In this document: piece after piece, positions 8,373-16,800 of the stretch
Layout: every line of letters begins with the position of its first letter
How positions within the stretch are numbered: the stretch's first letter is position 1
DNA from: Vibrio sinus
Lineage (GTDB): Bacteria; Pseudomonadota; Gammaproteobacteria; Enterobacterales; Vibrionaceae
Length of the DNA stretch: 49,788 bases
Reading direction: 5' to 3'
NCBI RefSeq assembly: GCF_023634645.1
Contig: NZ_JAMKMR010000024.1
Location: forward strand, 1 to 49,788
The notes under the pieces: model-generated
Told to the model about the DNA's origin: nothing
The model's database searches: none
Seen by the model: the letters and a program-made list of their open reading frames with translations, nothing else
Translations under genes and position numbers: made by a program

Positions 8373-8399
8373 AAACAACAAGGAAATTAAGGAGCTCAG

Positions 8400-8882
8400 A
8401 TGAAAACATTGGCTTTTGTTTGCTTATCTGTGATGTCGCTATTCACTTCATTCTTATCATCTGCGGCGTCAAAGAGTCACGAGGCTGAATATCAATCTCT
8501 GGTATCGTTATTTTTTGATGCTGTGAGAACGGGCAATAGCGAGGTAATGACAACCTTTTTGCAAGCGGGCTTTCCTGTGGATCAACGAAATACAAAGAGT
8601 TATACGCCACTCATGGTAGCTGCGTATCAAGGGCAAGCCTCTGCGGTAGCGCTTCTACTAGAGCATGGTGCGAATGCTTGTATACGAGACAAGCGGGGAA
8701 ATACAGCCTTGATGGGAGCATTGATTAAAGGTGAAGTTCGCATCGCAAAGCGTTTATACCAGGCGAACTGTTCACCAGAAGCGCGTAATAAAGCCGGTTT
8801 AAATCTGCAAGAGTTTGCGCGTTTATACGGACAAGCGCGCGTTTTGCAATCGTTCGAAGACAACTCTGGCAGTGCACCTTAA
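8400..8882 (+). CDS. ankB: Exported ankyrin-repeat protein, AnkB-like
   Basis: A 160-residue protein with a signal peptide (residues 1 to about 23, ending SSAA) and about three ankyrin repeats over residues 60-155; typical cores are TPLMVAAYQGQASAVALLLEHGA and NTALMGALIKGE. A GGAG ribosome site lies six bases before ATG. It is co-oriented and close behind the catalase. In Pseudomonas aeruginosa the ankyrin protein AnkB is needed for full activity of the co-transcribed periplasmic catalase, and the same partnership is likely here. Two Cys (in NACIRDK and ANCSPEA) could form a disulfide in the periplasm. Family and export are clear; the catalase-support role is by analogy. Confidence 0.85.
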   Translation: MKTLAFVCLSVMSLFTSFLSSAASKSHEAEYQSLVSLFFDAVRTGNSEVMTTFLQAGFPVDQRNTKSYTPLMVAAYQGQASAVALLLEHGANACIRDKRGNTALMGALIKGEVRIAKRLYQANCSPEARNKAGLNLQEFARLYGQARVLQSFEDNSGSAP

Positions 8883-9027
8883 GCCATGCCAGTTGGTCAT
8901 TAATCTTGGCCGTATCATTAGAACATTAACAAAAATTGAAGGTTTTAATGCCCATTTAATCCGCATATCTTCTCAGATCAGTTACAGAATATCGCAAAGT
9001 ATCAATGCTTATCTACTCGCCCTTTGG

Positions 9028-9123
9028 GAGCGGTGTGAGTGGCCCACTTTCGCGTCAAAGGCTTTTGAAATGGATGGCCATTCCTGCAAACCTTTTCCTT
9101 AAATTGGGTCACTCACATCGCTC
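9028..9123. repeat. 96-bp element with long imperfect inverted repeats
   Basis: GAGCGGTGTGAGTGGCCCA (9028-9046) and TGGGTCACTCACATCGCTC (9105-9123) are inverted copies matching at 17 of 19 positions. Pairing continues inward after one mismatch (TTT with AAA). The 58-bp centre contains the near-palindrome GGATGGCCATTCC. No T-run follows. It could be a small non-autonomous mobile element, a structured RNA, or an extended stem ending the catalase operon. The rest of the 8883-9267 gap shows no gene. Confidence 0.5.
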
Positions 9124-9267
9124 TGAATCCTGCATCTTGAGGTAACTTGGGTATAAACAAAAGCAGCAACTATAGCTTTGAAATCTAGGTACCGATACTT
9201 TGTACATATATCCAACAAAATAAATGTTAATTTTCATACAATTAACTATTTACATAATATAAACAAT

Positions 9268-9325
9268 CGAGCAAGTTTTTGCTCGCTGGGCAATTTATTG
9301 CTCGGTATGGGCAACTTCTTGCTCG
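9268..9325 (+). promoter_or_regulatory. Three phased inverted-repeat operators, probable enhancer sites
   Basis: Three 18-bp units on the plan (C/T)G(A/G)GCAA-N4-TTGCTCG: CGAGCAAGTTTTTGCTCG (9268-9285), TGGGCAATTTATTGCTCG (9287-9304) and TGGGCAACTTCTTGCTCG (9308-9325). Starts are 19 and 21 bp apart, close to two helical turns, so the sites face the same side of DNA. Relative to the sigma-54 start predicted near 9435 their centres lie at about -158, -139 and -118, the normal range for upstream activator sites of bacterial enhancer-binding proteins. The binding regulator is unknown. Confidence 0.7.
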
Positions 9326-9407
9326 ATTAATTCATTCAACCTTGTATCCAAACTTAAAAATCACACTAATAAACAATTAGTTATAGTTATTCTTATCCAG
9401 GGTAGTA

Positions 9408-9424
9408 TTGGCACATCACTTGCA
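9408..9424 (+). promoter_or_regulatory. Sigma-54 promoter of the TelA/TerD operon
   Basis: TTGGCACATCACTTGCA matches the sigma-54 (RpoN) consensus TTGGCACG-N4-TTGCA closely. The invariant GG (9410-9411) and GC (9422-9423) are exactly 12 bp apart, as required for the -24/-12 elements. A start near 9435 would leave a leader of about 130 bases before the first gene. No good sigma-70 -10/-35 pair was seen closer to the gene. Confidence 0.85.
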
Positions 9425-9563
9425 CATAAATTTGAGTAATTTGGTGAATTTTAACATTTACCTTAATTTGTTTTAGTCAAGGAAAATTATTAAACACAGA
9501 AGAAAACTTAAGAACCGGTCGATATTGCATAAAAAATGCTTAATCAATCCTATTTGAGTTAGC

Positions 9564-10739
9564 TTGACTAAAAATGAATGGATCACATTCAACACGGGTG
9601 GGGTTCAATCTGATTCAGTTGTACACGTGAGAAACATGATTAAGACATTTAGAAATGAAAATGTAGAGCAATCGGACAGGTCCGCCCATGAAACAGGCAA
9701 CAACACTGTGAAGCGGCGTGCAGTAAAAGTGTTTGATCATATGTCGTCTTCACAAAAGCCGAACCGTCAAACAGGCAAAGTGATTTCACCTATAGAGGAG
9801 AGCAGTGTTAAGCATGGCCCCTCTGTGTTGTTTCGCAACAAAATAAAATCAATTAAAAGCGATGTACTAACAATAGATGCTGACCTAAAAAAGGCGATTG
9901 ATGATATTTGCAATCGAGAGTACCAAGAGCTTCAGCTGAGCAATGGCGATTACTTATTAATCAGCAATATTCACTCTGCTATTGAGTTTTATGAGCCAAC
10001 CTGTCAGATAGAATTTGGTAGTCAGCTTTCAAAGCAATTTCAAGATATTCAAGGTTATTTATCGGACTACGCTAAGGTCGGTAAGGTGGATCGCATCCTA
10101 GACCTTGGTAGAGTGATTATTGAGCTTGCTAAGGGTATTAACATCAATATCTTCAATCCAAACAAACTAGGCACCAAAATATCCAAGTTGTTAGGAAATC
10201 GGCAGCAAAAAATTCGCAAGATTAAATATGACTTTGACAATATCAGTGATCGAATTGATGCAAAAATAAACCGGGTTTTCGATAACTTAAAAGAGACTCA
10301 TGCAACACTGGATGAATTTGGTGACTGGATACAAAAACTAACAGACTTGCACCATGAGCTACAAATGAGTTTAGTGGCGCTTAAGCTTCGAATTGAACGT
10401 GAAAAGCAAGCGCACAATGATGGTGTTAGTCAGTCCGGTTCTTCCAATGCTTTTGCCCAAACTAATCAGGATTTGTTCGAGCGCTGGGAGCGGAAGGTCC
10501 ATATCTTGTCTGCACTTAATCAATCGATCAGCTTAACGTTTCCTCAGGTGAATCTGTACCGCTCTAATCTACTCACCAGCTTTGAGCGGCTTGAAGAAAT
10601 TAAAGTCAACATTATTCAAGTTTGGAAGCAACAATTTCTCACTGTTATTGCTGTCGACGAGTCTAGCGATGCCACTATGTACTACGAGCTGAATGATGTC
10701 CAAGAGCAACTTATCCGAAATATAGAGGAACTGAAATAA
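9564..10739 (+). CDS. Divergent TelA-like (toxic-anion-resistance family) protein
   Basis: A 391-residue, helix-rich, soluble protein. Residues 1 to about 90 look disordered (polar, low complexity), and the rest is long amphipathic helices. The C-terminal part (TFPQVNLYRSNLLTSFERLEEIKVNIIQVWKQQF) follows the TelA family pattern seen better in the next gene (NITLIEKFDNIKMLTIPSWKKQF), so the two are probably distant paralogues. The start is uncertain: TTG 9564 gives the longest frame, while GTG 9630 or ATG 9636 are alternatives; none has a strong ribosome site. It is the first gene of the sigma-54-driven operon and its stop is directly followed by the next ATG. TelA proteins are linked to tellurite and envelope-stress tolerance, but their molecular role is not settled. 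Confidence 0.65.
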   Translation: MTKNEWITFNTGGVQSDSVVHVRNMIKTFRNENVEQSDRSAHETGNNTVKRRAVKVFDHMSSSQKPNRQTGKVISPIEESSVKHGPSVLFRNKIKSIKSDVLTIDADLKKAIDDICNREYQELQLSNGDYLLISNIHSAIEFYEPTCQIEFGSQLSKQFQDIQGYLSDYAKVGKVDRILDLGRVIIELAKGININIFNPNKLGTKISKLLGNRQQKIRKIKYDFDNISDRIDAKINRVFDNLKETHATLDEFGDWIQKLTDLHHELQMSLVALKLRIEREKQAHNDGVSQSGSSNAFAQTNQDLFERWERKVHILSALNQSISLTFPQVNLYRSNLLTSFERLEEIKVNIIQVWKQQFLTVIAVDESSDATMYYELNDVQEQLIRNIEELK

Positions 10740-11951
10740 ATGGTCTTCCAACCGAAAACGTTTAAGCCTAAAAGTGTTCAACCAACGGCATCTACTGGCT
10801 TTACTCCTGTTGCGGTAAATCCAGTAGCCTCAACTCCAGCAGTCACTGACTGTATCAGTGTAGAAAGCCAAGTGCGCGCTGCAATAGAGACTTACCAACT
10901 TGAAATTAGGGAGTCAGGTCTAGAACCTGAAGTAGTTTGTAAAGAGGCCACTGCGCAACTACAACAAGGTGACGTGTATTCGTCGCACGGAATTTCAAAC
11001 CTGGGGCAAGATTCGGCGGAGAAAATTGGTGAATACTCGGACTCCATGCTGAAACATGTTCGAACGAGTGATCTTGATGAGATGGGCAAAAACCTCAATC
11101 AAGTGATTGGTGTTGCTAAACAGGTCGATATCACTGGATTAGTGGGTAAGGGGAGTATGTTTGGCAAGCTTGTTTCCAAATTCAGAAATACAAAAGAAGC
11201 CATTTTGTCCCAATTTAATTCAGTGAGCGTGCAATTGGATCGAGTTGTGAAGGAAATCGATTCGCAAAGATCGCGCTTGCAGGAGCGAGCTAACCAGTTA
11301 GATACGGTATTCGCGCACAATCTTGAACATTACAAATCTTTGTCTTTAGTACTTGTATACAGTGAAGCGCGCAAGCGATTAATCCAAGACAAAATCGCGC
11401 TATTGTCTTCAGCGACTGAATCGCAAAACTCCGCCCTTGTCGCACAGGAGATCAGTGATCTGCAGACCAATGCGGAAAGGATTGAAAAACGAATTCACGA
11501 CCTTAAAACCCTGCAAATGCTCGCGTTGCAAACTGCGCCTATGATCCGCATGGTACAGACTAACAACATCACTTTGATTGAGAAATTCGACAATATCAAA
11601 ATGCTGACGATCCCATCGTGGAAAAAGCAGTTCACTTTGGCGATCTCGCTGCTAGAGCAGAAGAAATCGGTCGAGCTTGCCAACAAAATTGATGATGCGA
11701 CCAATAACTTAATCAAAAGCAATGCGGACTTATTAAGACAAAACTCATTGCAAACCGCGCAAGCAAACCAACGCTCAGTCGTGGATATCGAAACGCTGGA
11801 GCACGTGCAAAGCACGCTGATTACGACCTTACAAGATGTGGTTAACATCGAACGTGAGGGTGCGAACAACCGTCGCAGCGCCGACGAAAAAATGGTTCAT
11901 ATGAAAAATGAACTATCTAACTTCTTAAACAACAAGAGAGGAAACCATTAA
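10740..11951 (+). CDS. TelA-like toxic-anion-resistance family protein
   Basis: A 403-residue protein with the TelA architecture. A Pro/Thr-rich N-terminus (about residues 1-40) precedes continuous helices with coiled-coil character. The segment RLIQDKIALLSS and the signature APMIRMVQTNNITLIEKFDNIKMLTIPSWKKQF are typical of the family. No membrane segment or signal peptide is present, so it is cytosolic. Its ATG starts at the base after the previous stop, and its own stop overlaps the next start (TAATG), so the three genes are translationally coupled. Pairing with TerD proteins recurs in stress or tellurite loci, though no terB, terC or terZ is present here. The family call is good; the role here is unknown. 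Confidence 0.82.
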   Translation: MVFQPKTFKPKSVQPTASTGFTPVAVNPVASTPAVTDCISVESQVRAAIETYQLEIRESGLEPEVVCKEATAQLQQGDVYSSHGISNLGQDSAEKIGEYSDSMLKHVRTSDLDEMGKNLNQVIGVAKQVDITGLVGKGSMFGKLVSKFRNTKEAILSQFNSVSVQLDRVVKEIDSQRSRLQERANQLDTVFAHNLEHYKSLSLVLVYSEARKRLIQDKIALLSSATESQNSALVAQEISDLQTNAERIEKRIHDLKTLQMLALQTAPMIRMVQTNNITLIEKFDNIKMLTIPSWKKQFTLAISLLEQKKSVELANKIDDATNNLIKSNADLLRQNSLQTAQANQRSVVDIETLEHVQSTLITTLQDVVNIEREGANNRRSADEKMVHMKNELSNFLNNKRGNH

Positions 11952-12517
11952 TGGCGATCAATCTAGAAAAAGGAAACACCATTAATCTAAATAAAACAGA
12001 ACCGTCGCTAGTTAAGCTTCGTTTAGGACTAGGCTGGGATCTGTTGTCTACAGAGCCTCCAATTGATATCGACTGTAGCTTATTCATTTGTAAGCATGAT
12101 GCCCAGCAGCAACCAAAACTGATCACCGATCAGCATTTTGTGTTCTATAACAATTTGCAGTGTCCGCAAGGGGCTGTGGTACACCAAGGTGATAACCGCA
12201 CGGGTGCTGGAGATGGTGATGACGAAGTCATTAATATTGACCTGAATCAAGTCGATCCAAATGCATCAGAGCTTTCAATTTTCGTAACGATACACAATGA
12301 TTCTCGTGGCTTCAGCTGTGTCAATACCAGCTATATTCGCCTATACAATGAGGTCAATGACAAGATGATTGCAGAGTATAAGCTTGGTAAAGAATTTGCT
12401 AATGAAAGCTCGGTTCAAGTCGGTTCTTTGGTTAAAGAAGGAAGCGATTGGACATTCCATGCTGTGGGTGCTGGTTACCAACTTGGTCTAGGTGACATCG
12501 TTGCTGGTTACCAATAA
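11951..12517 (+). CDS. terD: TerD-family calcium-binding stress protein 1
   Basis: A 188-residue TerD-domain protein. It has the family opening (AINLEKGNTINLNK), the GLGWD motif near residue 30, the calcium-binding acidic cluster DIDCS, and GDNRTGAGDGDDEVINIDL near residues 80-98. TerD proteins form a beta-sandwich that binds two calcium ions and are associated with tellurite, phage or envelope-stress resistance. Its start codon overlaps the TelA-like stop and a paralogue follows after 11 bp. Compared with common TerD proteins the first acidic loop has Cys in place of Ala, and the C-terminus ends in GYQ. Family is certain; the cellular role is open. Confidence 0.9.
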   Translation: MAINLEKGNTINLNKTEPSLVKLRLGLGWDLLSTEPPIDIDCSLFICKHDAQQQPKLITDQHFVFYNNLQCPQGAVVHQGDNRTGAGDGDDEVINIDLNQVDPNASELSIFVTIHNDSRGFSCVNTSYIRLYNEVNDKMIAEYKLGKEFANESSVQVGSLVKEGSDWTFHAVGAGYQLGLGDIVAGYQ

Positions 12518-12528
12518 GGAAGCACAAT

Positions 12529-13110
12529 ATGGCAATCAACTTATCTAAAAATTCAACCATTTGCTTGACGAAAGAAGTACCAAAACTGTCACAAATTACT
12601 GTCGGTTTGGGCTGGGATGTCGCTAAGTCAAAAGGGTTTCTTGCCTCTATATTCCAGTCACGATCTGACAGCATCGATTTGGATGCATCGTGCATCTTGA
12701 TGGACCACAGACGCAACGTGATTGATAGGGTATGGTACAGCAAGCTTACTTCTTCATGTGACTCCGTACACCATCAAGGTGATAACCTGACAGGTAAAGG
12801 CGATGGAGATGACGAGCAGATTAATATTTCCCTGCCTAACCTGGAAAAAAACGTTAAATATATCGCGGTGACAGTGAACAGCTTCACGGGGCAAACTTTT
12901 GAAAATATTGACAATGCATTTTGTCGTATTGTCGATCAAGGCTCGAAAGAAATCTGTCGTTATACGCTAACGGAACAAGGTAGCCATACAGGGTTATTTA
13001 TTGGTCTACTGACTTGCGATAACAATGAATGGCATTTTACTTCTAAGGGCATCCCGATTAATGGCCGAACAGTAAAAGACATCAGCAAGAAGTTGCTTAA
13101 GCATATCTAA
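12529..13110 (+). CDS. terD: TerD-family calcium-binding stress protein 2
   Basis: A 193-residue TerD paralogue and the last gene of the operon. It shows AINLSKNSTICLTKE at the start, VGLGWDVAKSKG, the canonical calcium loop SIDLDASCILMD, and GDNLTGKGDGDDEQINISL. The loop before the calcium site is longer than in the preceding paralogue (KGFLASIFQSRSD). Such insertions often separate TerD-like from TerZ-like members, so the two copies may form a hetero-complex. A GGAAG ribosome site lies in the 11-bp gap after the first terD. A hairpin follows 17 bp after the stop. Confidence 0.9.
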   Translation: MAINLSKNSTICLTKEVPKLSQITVGLGWDVAKSKGFLASIFQSRSDSIDLDASCILMDHRRNVIDRVWYSKLTSSCDSVHHQGDNLTGKGDGDDEQINISLPNLEKNVKYIAVTVNSFTGQTFENIDNAFCRIVDQGSKEICRYTLTEQGSHTGLFIGLLTCDNNEWHFTSKGIPINGRTVKDISKKLLKHI

Positions 13111-13127
13111 GCTGGTATTACTGTGAC

Positions 13128-13158
13128 AATAGAGCCCTAGCTATGCTAGAGCTCTATT
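13128..13158. terminator. Bidirectional hairpin between convergent genes
   Basis: AATAGAGC-C-CTAG pairs with CTAG-A-GCTCTATT around the loop CTATG, with one internal mismatch. A-rich and T-rich flanks on both sides suit termination of the TerD operon from the left and of the DUF2999 gene from the right. Confidence 0.6.
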
Positions 13159-13188
13159 ATTAACGTAGGCTTAAGCCGTTAGGCCGAC

Positions 13189-13440
13189 TTACTTTTTAAG
13201 CTGCTGTTTTGCTGCTTCTACTTTTGAAAAGTCCAATCCAAGCTCTTCCACCGCTTCTTTTATCAGTGCCGGGTTTTGCATGACCTGTCCCATCAACGCT
13301 TGAAGCTTATCTTGTGGCAAACCAAGTTGACTGATCGTTGCCATGGCTGCTAACGGGTTTTCCGTCAGTGCTTGAAACAGTTCGGCGATTTGCTCATCAC
13401 CAATATTATTTTCTTTTAACAATGCAAGGATGGGGTTCAT
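13189..13440 (-). CDS. Small DUF2999 family protein
   Basis: An 83-residue acidic helical protein (MNPILALLKENNIGDEQIAELFQ..., ending AKQQLKK) of the DUF2999 family, which I know from Vibrio and Shewanella relatives and which has no known function. I preferred ATG 13440 over the GTG one codon upstream because AAAGG precedes it by a normal distance. It contains no membrane segment. It converges with the TerD operon, from which a hairpin separates it. Confidence 0.8.
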   Translation of the reverse strand: MNPILALLKENNIGDEQIAELFQALTENPLAAMATISQLGLPQDKLQALMGQVMQNPALIKEAVEELGLDFSKVEAAKQQLKK

Positions 13441-13833
13441 CACACTACCTTTGAGTCCAAAATAAAATAGGTAGCTAGTCTAACATTTGCGTTGCTTTGG
13501 TTGAACTAGAATGCGCGTTTTCTCATTGACGCTGCAACATGACGTTTTATTGGAGTCGAGCAAACAACTATATGGAATGGTAGTTGTGACCAAAAATATT
13601 CTGTGAGCATTGTCGGATAGATGAAGCTTATTTCTAATAAATTTATCGATAGAGTTAGACGCTGGCGGCATTAACTGCTGGCTTAAGTTCTAATTATCTA
13701 TTTCCAGTGTTTCGGTATAATGACATTTCACTAAAATGATAGTAAATCTGTAGTTTTATCCAATTAATTCAACATGTTGAGAATTTTATTTCCAGAAATA
13801 TAATCGGAAAAAATTTATTTCAGTCAAGTTGTT
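13441..13833. other. Intergenic region upstream of the giant lipoprotein gene
   Basis: This gap carries the divergent promoters of the DUF2999 gene and of the lipoprotein gene. One good -10 (TATAAT, 13716-13721) is preceded by TTATCT near 13694, so transcription toward the lipoprotein gene may start near 13728. No convincing gene, repeat or structured RNA was seen. A 63-codon minus-strand frame (13480-13671) has no ribosome site and was not accepted. Confidence 0.4.
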
Positions 13834-16800
13834 ATGGATATTATCAGACGTATTAAGCCATGGATAGGCTCCCTGTTATTGGCCATTTTAGTGGTGTCTT
13901 GTGGTGGTGGGGACAGCGGAGATTCATCTCCACAAACGCGAGCAACAGGCACGATTAGCGGCAATGTATATGATGCTCCCATCGCAGGTTCTACGGTGTA
14001 TATTTGGGAGTTTCAAAACGGCAAGTTAGGTCGATTGCTTGCCACCACAAAAACCGATGCCTTTGGCAATTACTCTACTTCTATCGAATCTGCCTCGATG
14101 CCGCTATTTATCAGTGCACAAGGTGGTGCTTATATTGATCCTGTTTCTCAATCGACAGTATCAGACAATAATGGCAAAACGATTCGTATGGATAGTGTGA
14201 TCAACTATTCGGAAGGGGTGAATCAGAACTTAATGGTTACACCGCTCACCAATATGGTTGCGGGCTTAACTGAGTTTAAAATTGCCAATCAAGGTGCGAA
14301 CGCAGAATCGGCGATCAGTGAGTCATTATCGACCATCGATGAAATGTATGGATTTGATGTCAACTCCGTTTTACCTGTGGATATCACTAAAGGTGGCCAA
14401 AGTAGCTACGCAACTGACGGGCATAAGTACGGTGCGTTATTAACCGCGTATTCATCTATTGCTGACGATTTTAAATCGGACTGCTCTGCTTCCGATTGTG
14501 AGCAGTTATATACCTCCATTAACCTTGCTGACATCCAGTATCGGGATATTTCCTCTACCGGGCAGTTAGATGGTTATGAGGCAGACTTAGCTCGTGGGGG
14601 AACCAAACGTCTGTCTTATGGGACACAGGAAGTCACCAGCGATTTGTATACCAATACCATGTCTCAGCATGTGTTGATTGTGGTCAATGATCCTTCTTTG
14701 AATCTCTCTGGAACAAAAGCGGCCGATTACGATGATTTTAGCACCAAGATTAACCAGCAAGGAACTCCAGGACATGAGGGGGGAGGGGCTATCCCTCCAA
14801 GAGATGAAAAACCCATGTCTACGGAAGCGCCAAAAGTCAAAAGACTTGATAGCGATGTTCTGGCGGGGGCCTACGACCAGTTGGAACTAGAGCTCGACGA
14901 TGATATTGGCGTTGAATCTGTGACGGTAGATTTACAGTTTACAAGAGATGGGTTTGCGCAAACAGTGCCTTGCTCAACGAATGGAATTGGTGATGGTTAT
15001 TGTGAACTCAGTTTGGAGAAATTTGAAAAAGGTAAGCGCATCACAAAAGCCGATGTTTATATAAACACCTTAAAGCTTGACGGCTCAGAAGGACAGAGCC
15101 GAGCAACGAACACCAAACTCGTGGTGTACACGAGTGATGTGGTGGGAAACCAGCGCACTGCCAATCAAGGCAATGGAATGAGCATTGAATTTGAGTGGGA
15201 CAATGACGCCCCCGTTATTGAATTCTCCTCTCCGACGACCATCAGCAGCGCAACTTCTAGCTATCTTTTAAGTGGATTGGTAAAAGATAGCACGCAAGGC
15301 ATCAAGTCGGTGTCTATCCAATTCGAGAATCAAGCTGCAGATGATTACGAATGTATTGATGTAACTGGCCCTAAAGATGTTGGCTATCATTGTCAGTTTA
15401 GTGAGATTCCCCGCGATATAAGTCAATTTGTCAGTGAGGCGATGCACTTTTACGTGACTGCTATAGATGCCCATGGGAATAAGACAACTGAGACACGTAC
15501 TGTCACACGAGACAACACCCCCCCAACGCAACAATTCTCTTACCCTACCCAAGAAGTCACATTTGTCGACGCGCAAGGTAATGAAAGTCCGGGCTATTTC
15601 AACGATAGCACCTTTACCGAGCAAGACGTACAAAGCGCGGATCGGTATTTGAAAATCAACTATGCATACGCCAAATATAACCTGATAGAGAGCTTTCCAG
15701 AGGTTGATTTTGAACACTTTACATCATCTGTATTGGAAGAAAATCACATCCCTTATATTAAAGTTGTGGTCAGCGATCCAGATGGCGGGACGTTATCGGG
15801 TTCTTCTGCTAACAGTATCAACCTAAAGGTCAACTACTTTGTCAAAGGCAGTGAAAGCAGCAGTTACAGCGAGAAAAATCGTTTAGAGAGTATGCCGCTG
15901 GGGAGAACGACTATTGGCGACGAGATTCCACATGAAACCATCGTTTTAGAAAACGACCGTGCCGATCAGCTTGTGTACTATATTCCCCTTACGCGAGATA
16001 TTTTGGGTAGCAGCTTTTCCAACGTTAGCCGAAACGCCATTCAAAAGCTGGCCATTCAAACCGTAGATGAATCTGGTAACAAGAGTGAAGTAAAGGAAAT
16101 CTTTTTTAAAACCAGCTTTGATCTGCCAACGATTAAAGTTGTGACCCCGTTTATCGGCGTTACTGCTCAGTTAGAGGGTCTTGCAGATAACAACCAATTT
16201 GTTCATGTTAAAAGTTGTACTACCACCCAGCAACAAGAGCTGAGCACGAACAACCCTGCCCGAGATGTTGCTTCATGTGATCTCTTTGTTGATAACACCA
16301 ACTACACCTTCATTAGGGTAAGGCTAGCCACTAATGATCAGAGTAATGCTTACTATTATCAGTGGAAAGACGATGAAAGTAGCCGAGTTAACGTAAACTT
16401 AAGCTCAGCGTCAATGGACTTGGGTGCCTATTTTGAATTGTCTGGATCAACGCCCCTCTACATCACCGAACTGTCGAGTTATCAAACTGGTTTATTTGAT
16501 TATTATTGGAATAATACGTCAAACAAGAGTCTTAGCACCGCAAAAGTGATATTAGGTAAAGTGAATGATGCGTTGGCGTCAGGCTCTAGCTCGTTTTTTG
16601 GCTTTAATCCGATTGAAACCAAGTATGCGACCAATGAAATGCTCAGGTTAGATAGCGATCATACGGCTATGATCTCTGATCCTGTCTATCGACATCGCTA
16701 TCTCGTAGAGGGACTGTCTGATCTTGCCACAGATAAAACACTCTCTAGTGCTTCAGTTGATTTTGCACAGGCCTTCTACAATGATTTTTCTGCTGACGGC

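Noticed and set aside
8815..9102. 95-codon plus-strand frame overlapping the ankyrin gene
   Set aside because: No ribosome site, out of frame with the ankyrin gene and extending into the inverted-repeat element.
9268..9325. Three short repeats as a mini CRISPR array
   Set aside because: Units are 18 bp with 1-3 bp between them, so there are no spacers; inverted symmetry and position fit operators.
15268..15717. 149-codon minus-strand frame within the lipoprotein gene
   Set aside because: Antisense shadow without ribosome site; the plus-strand frame is continuous through it.
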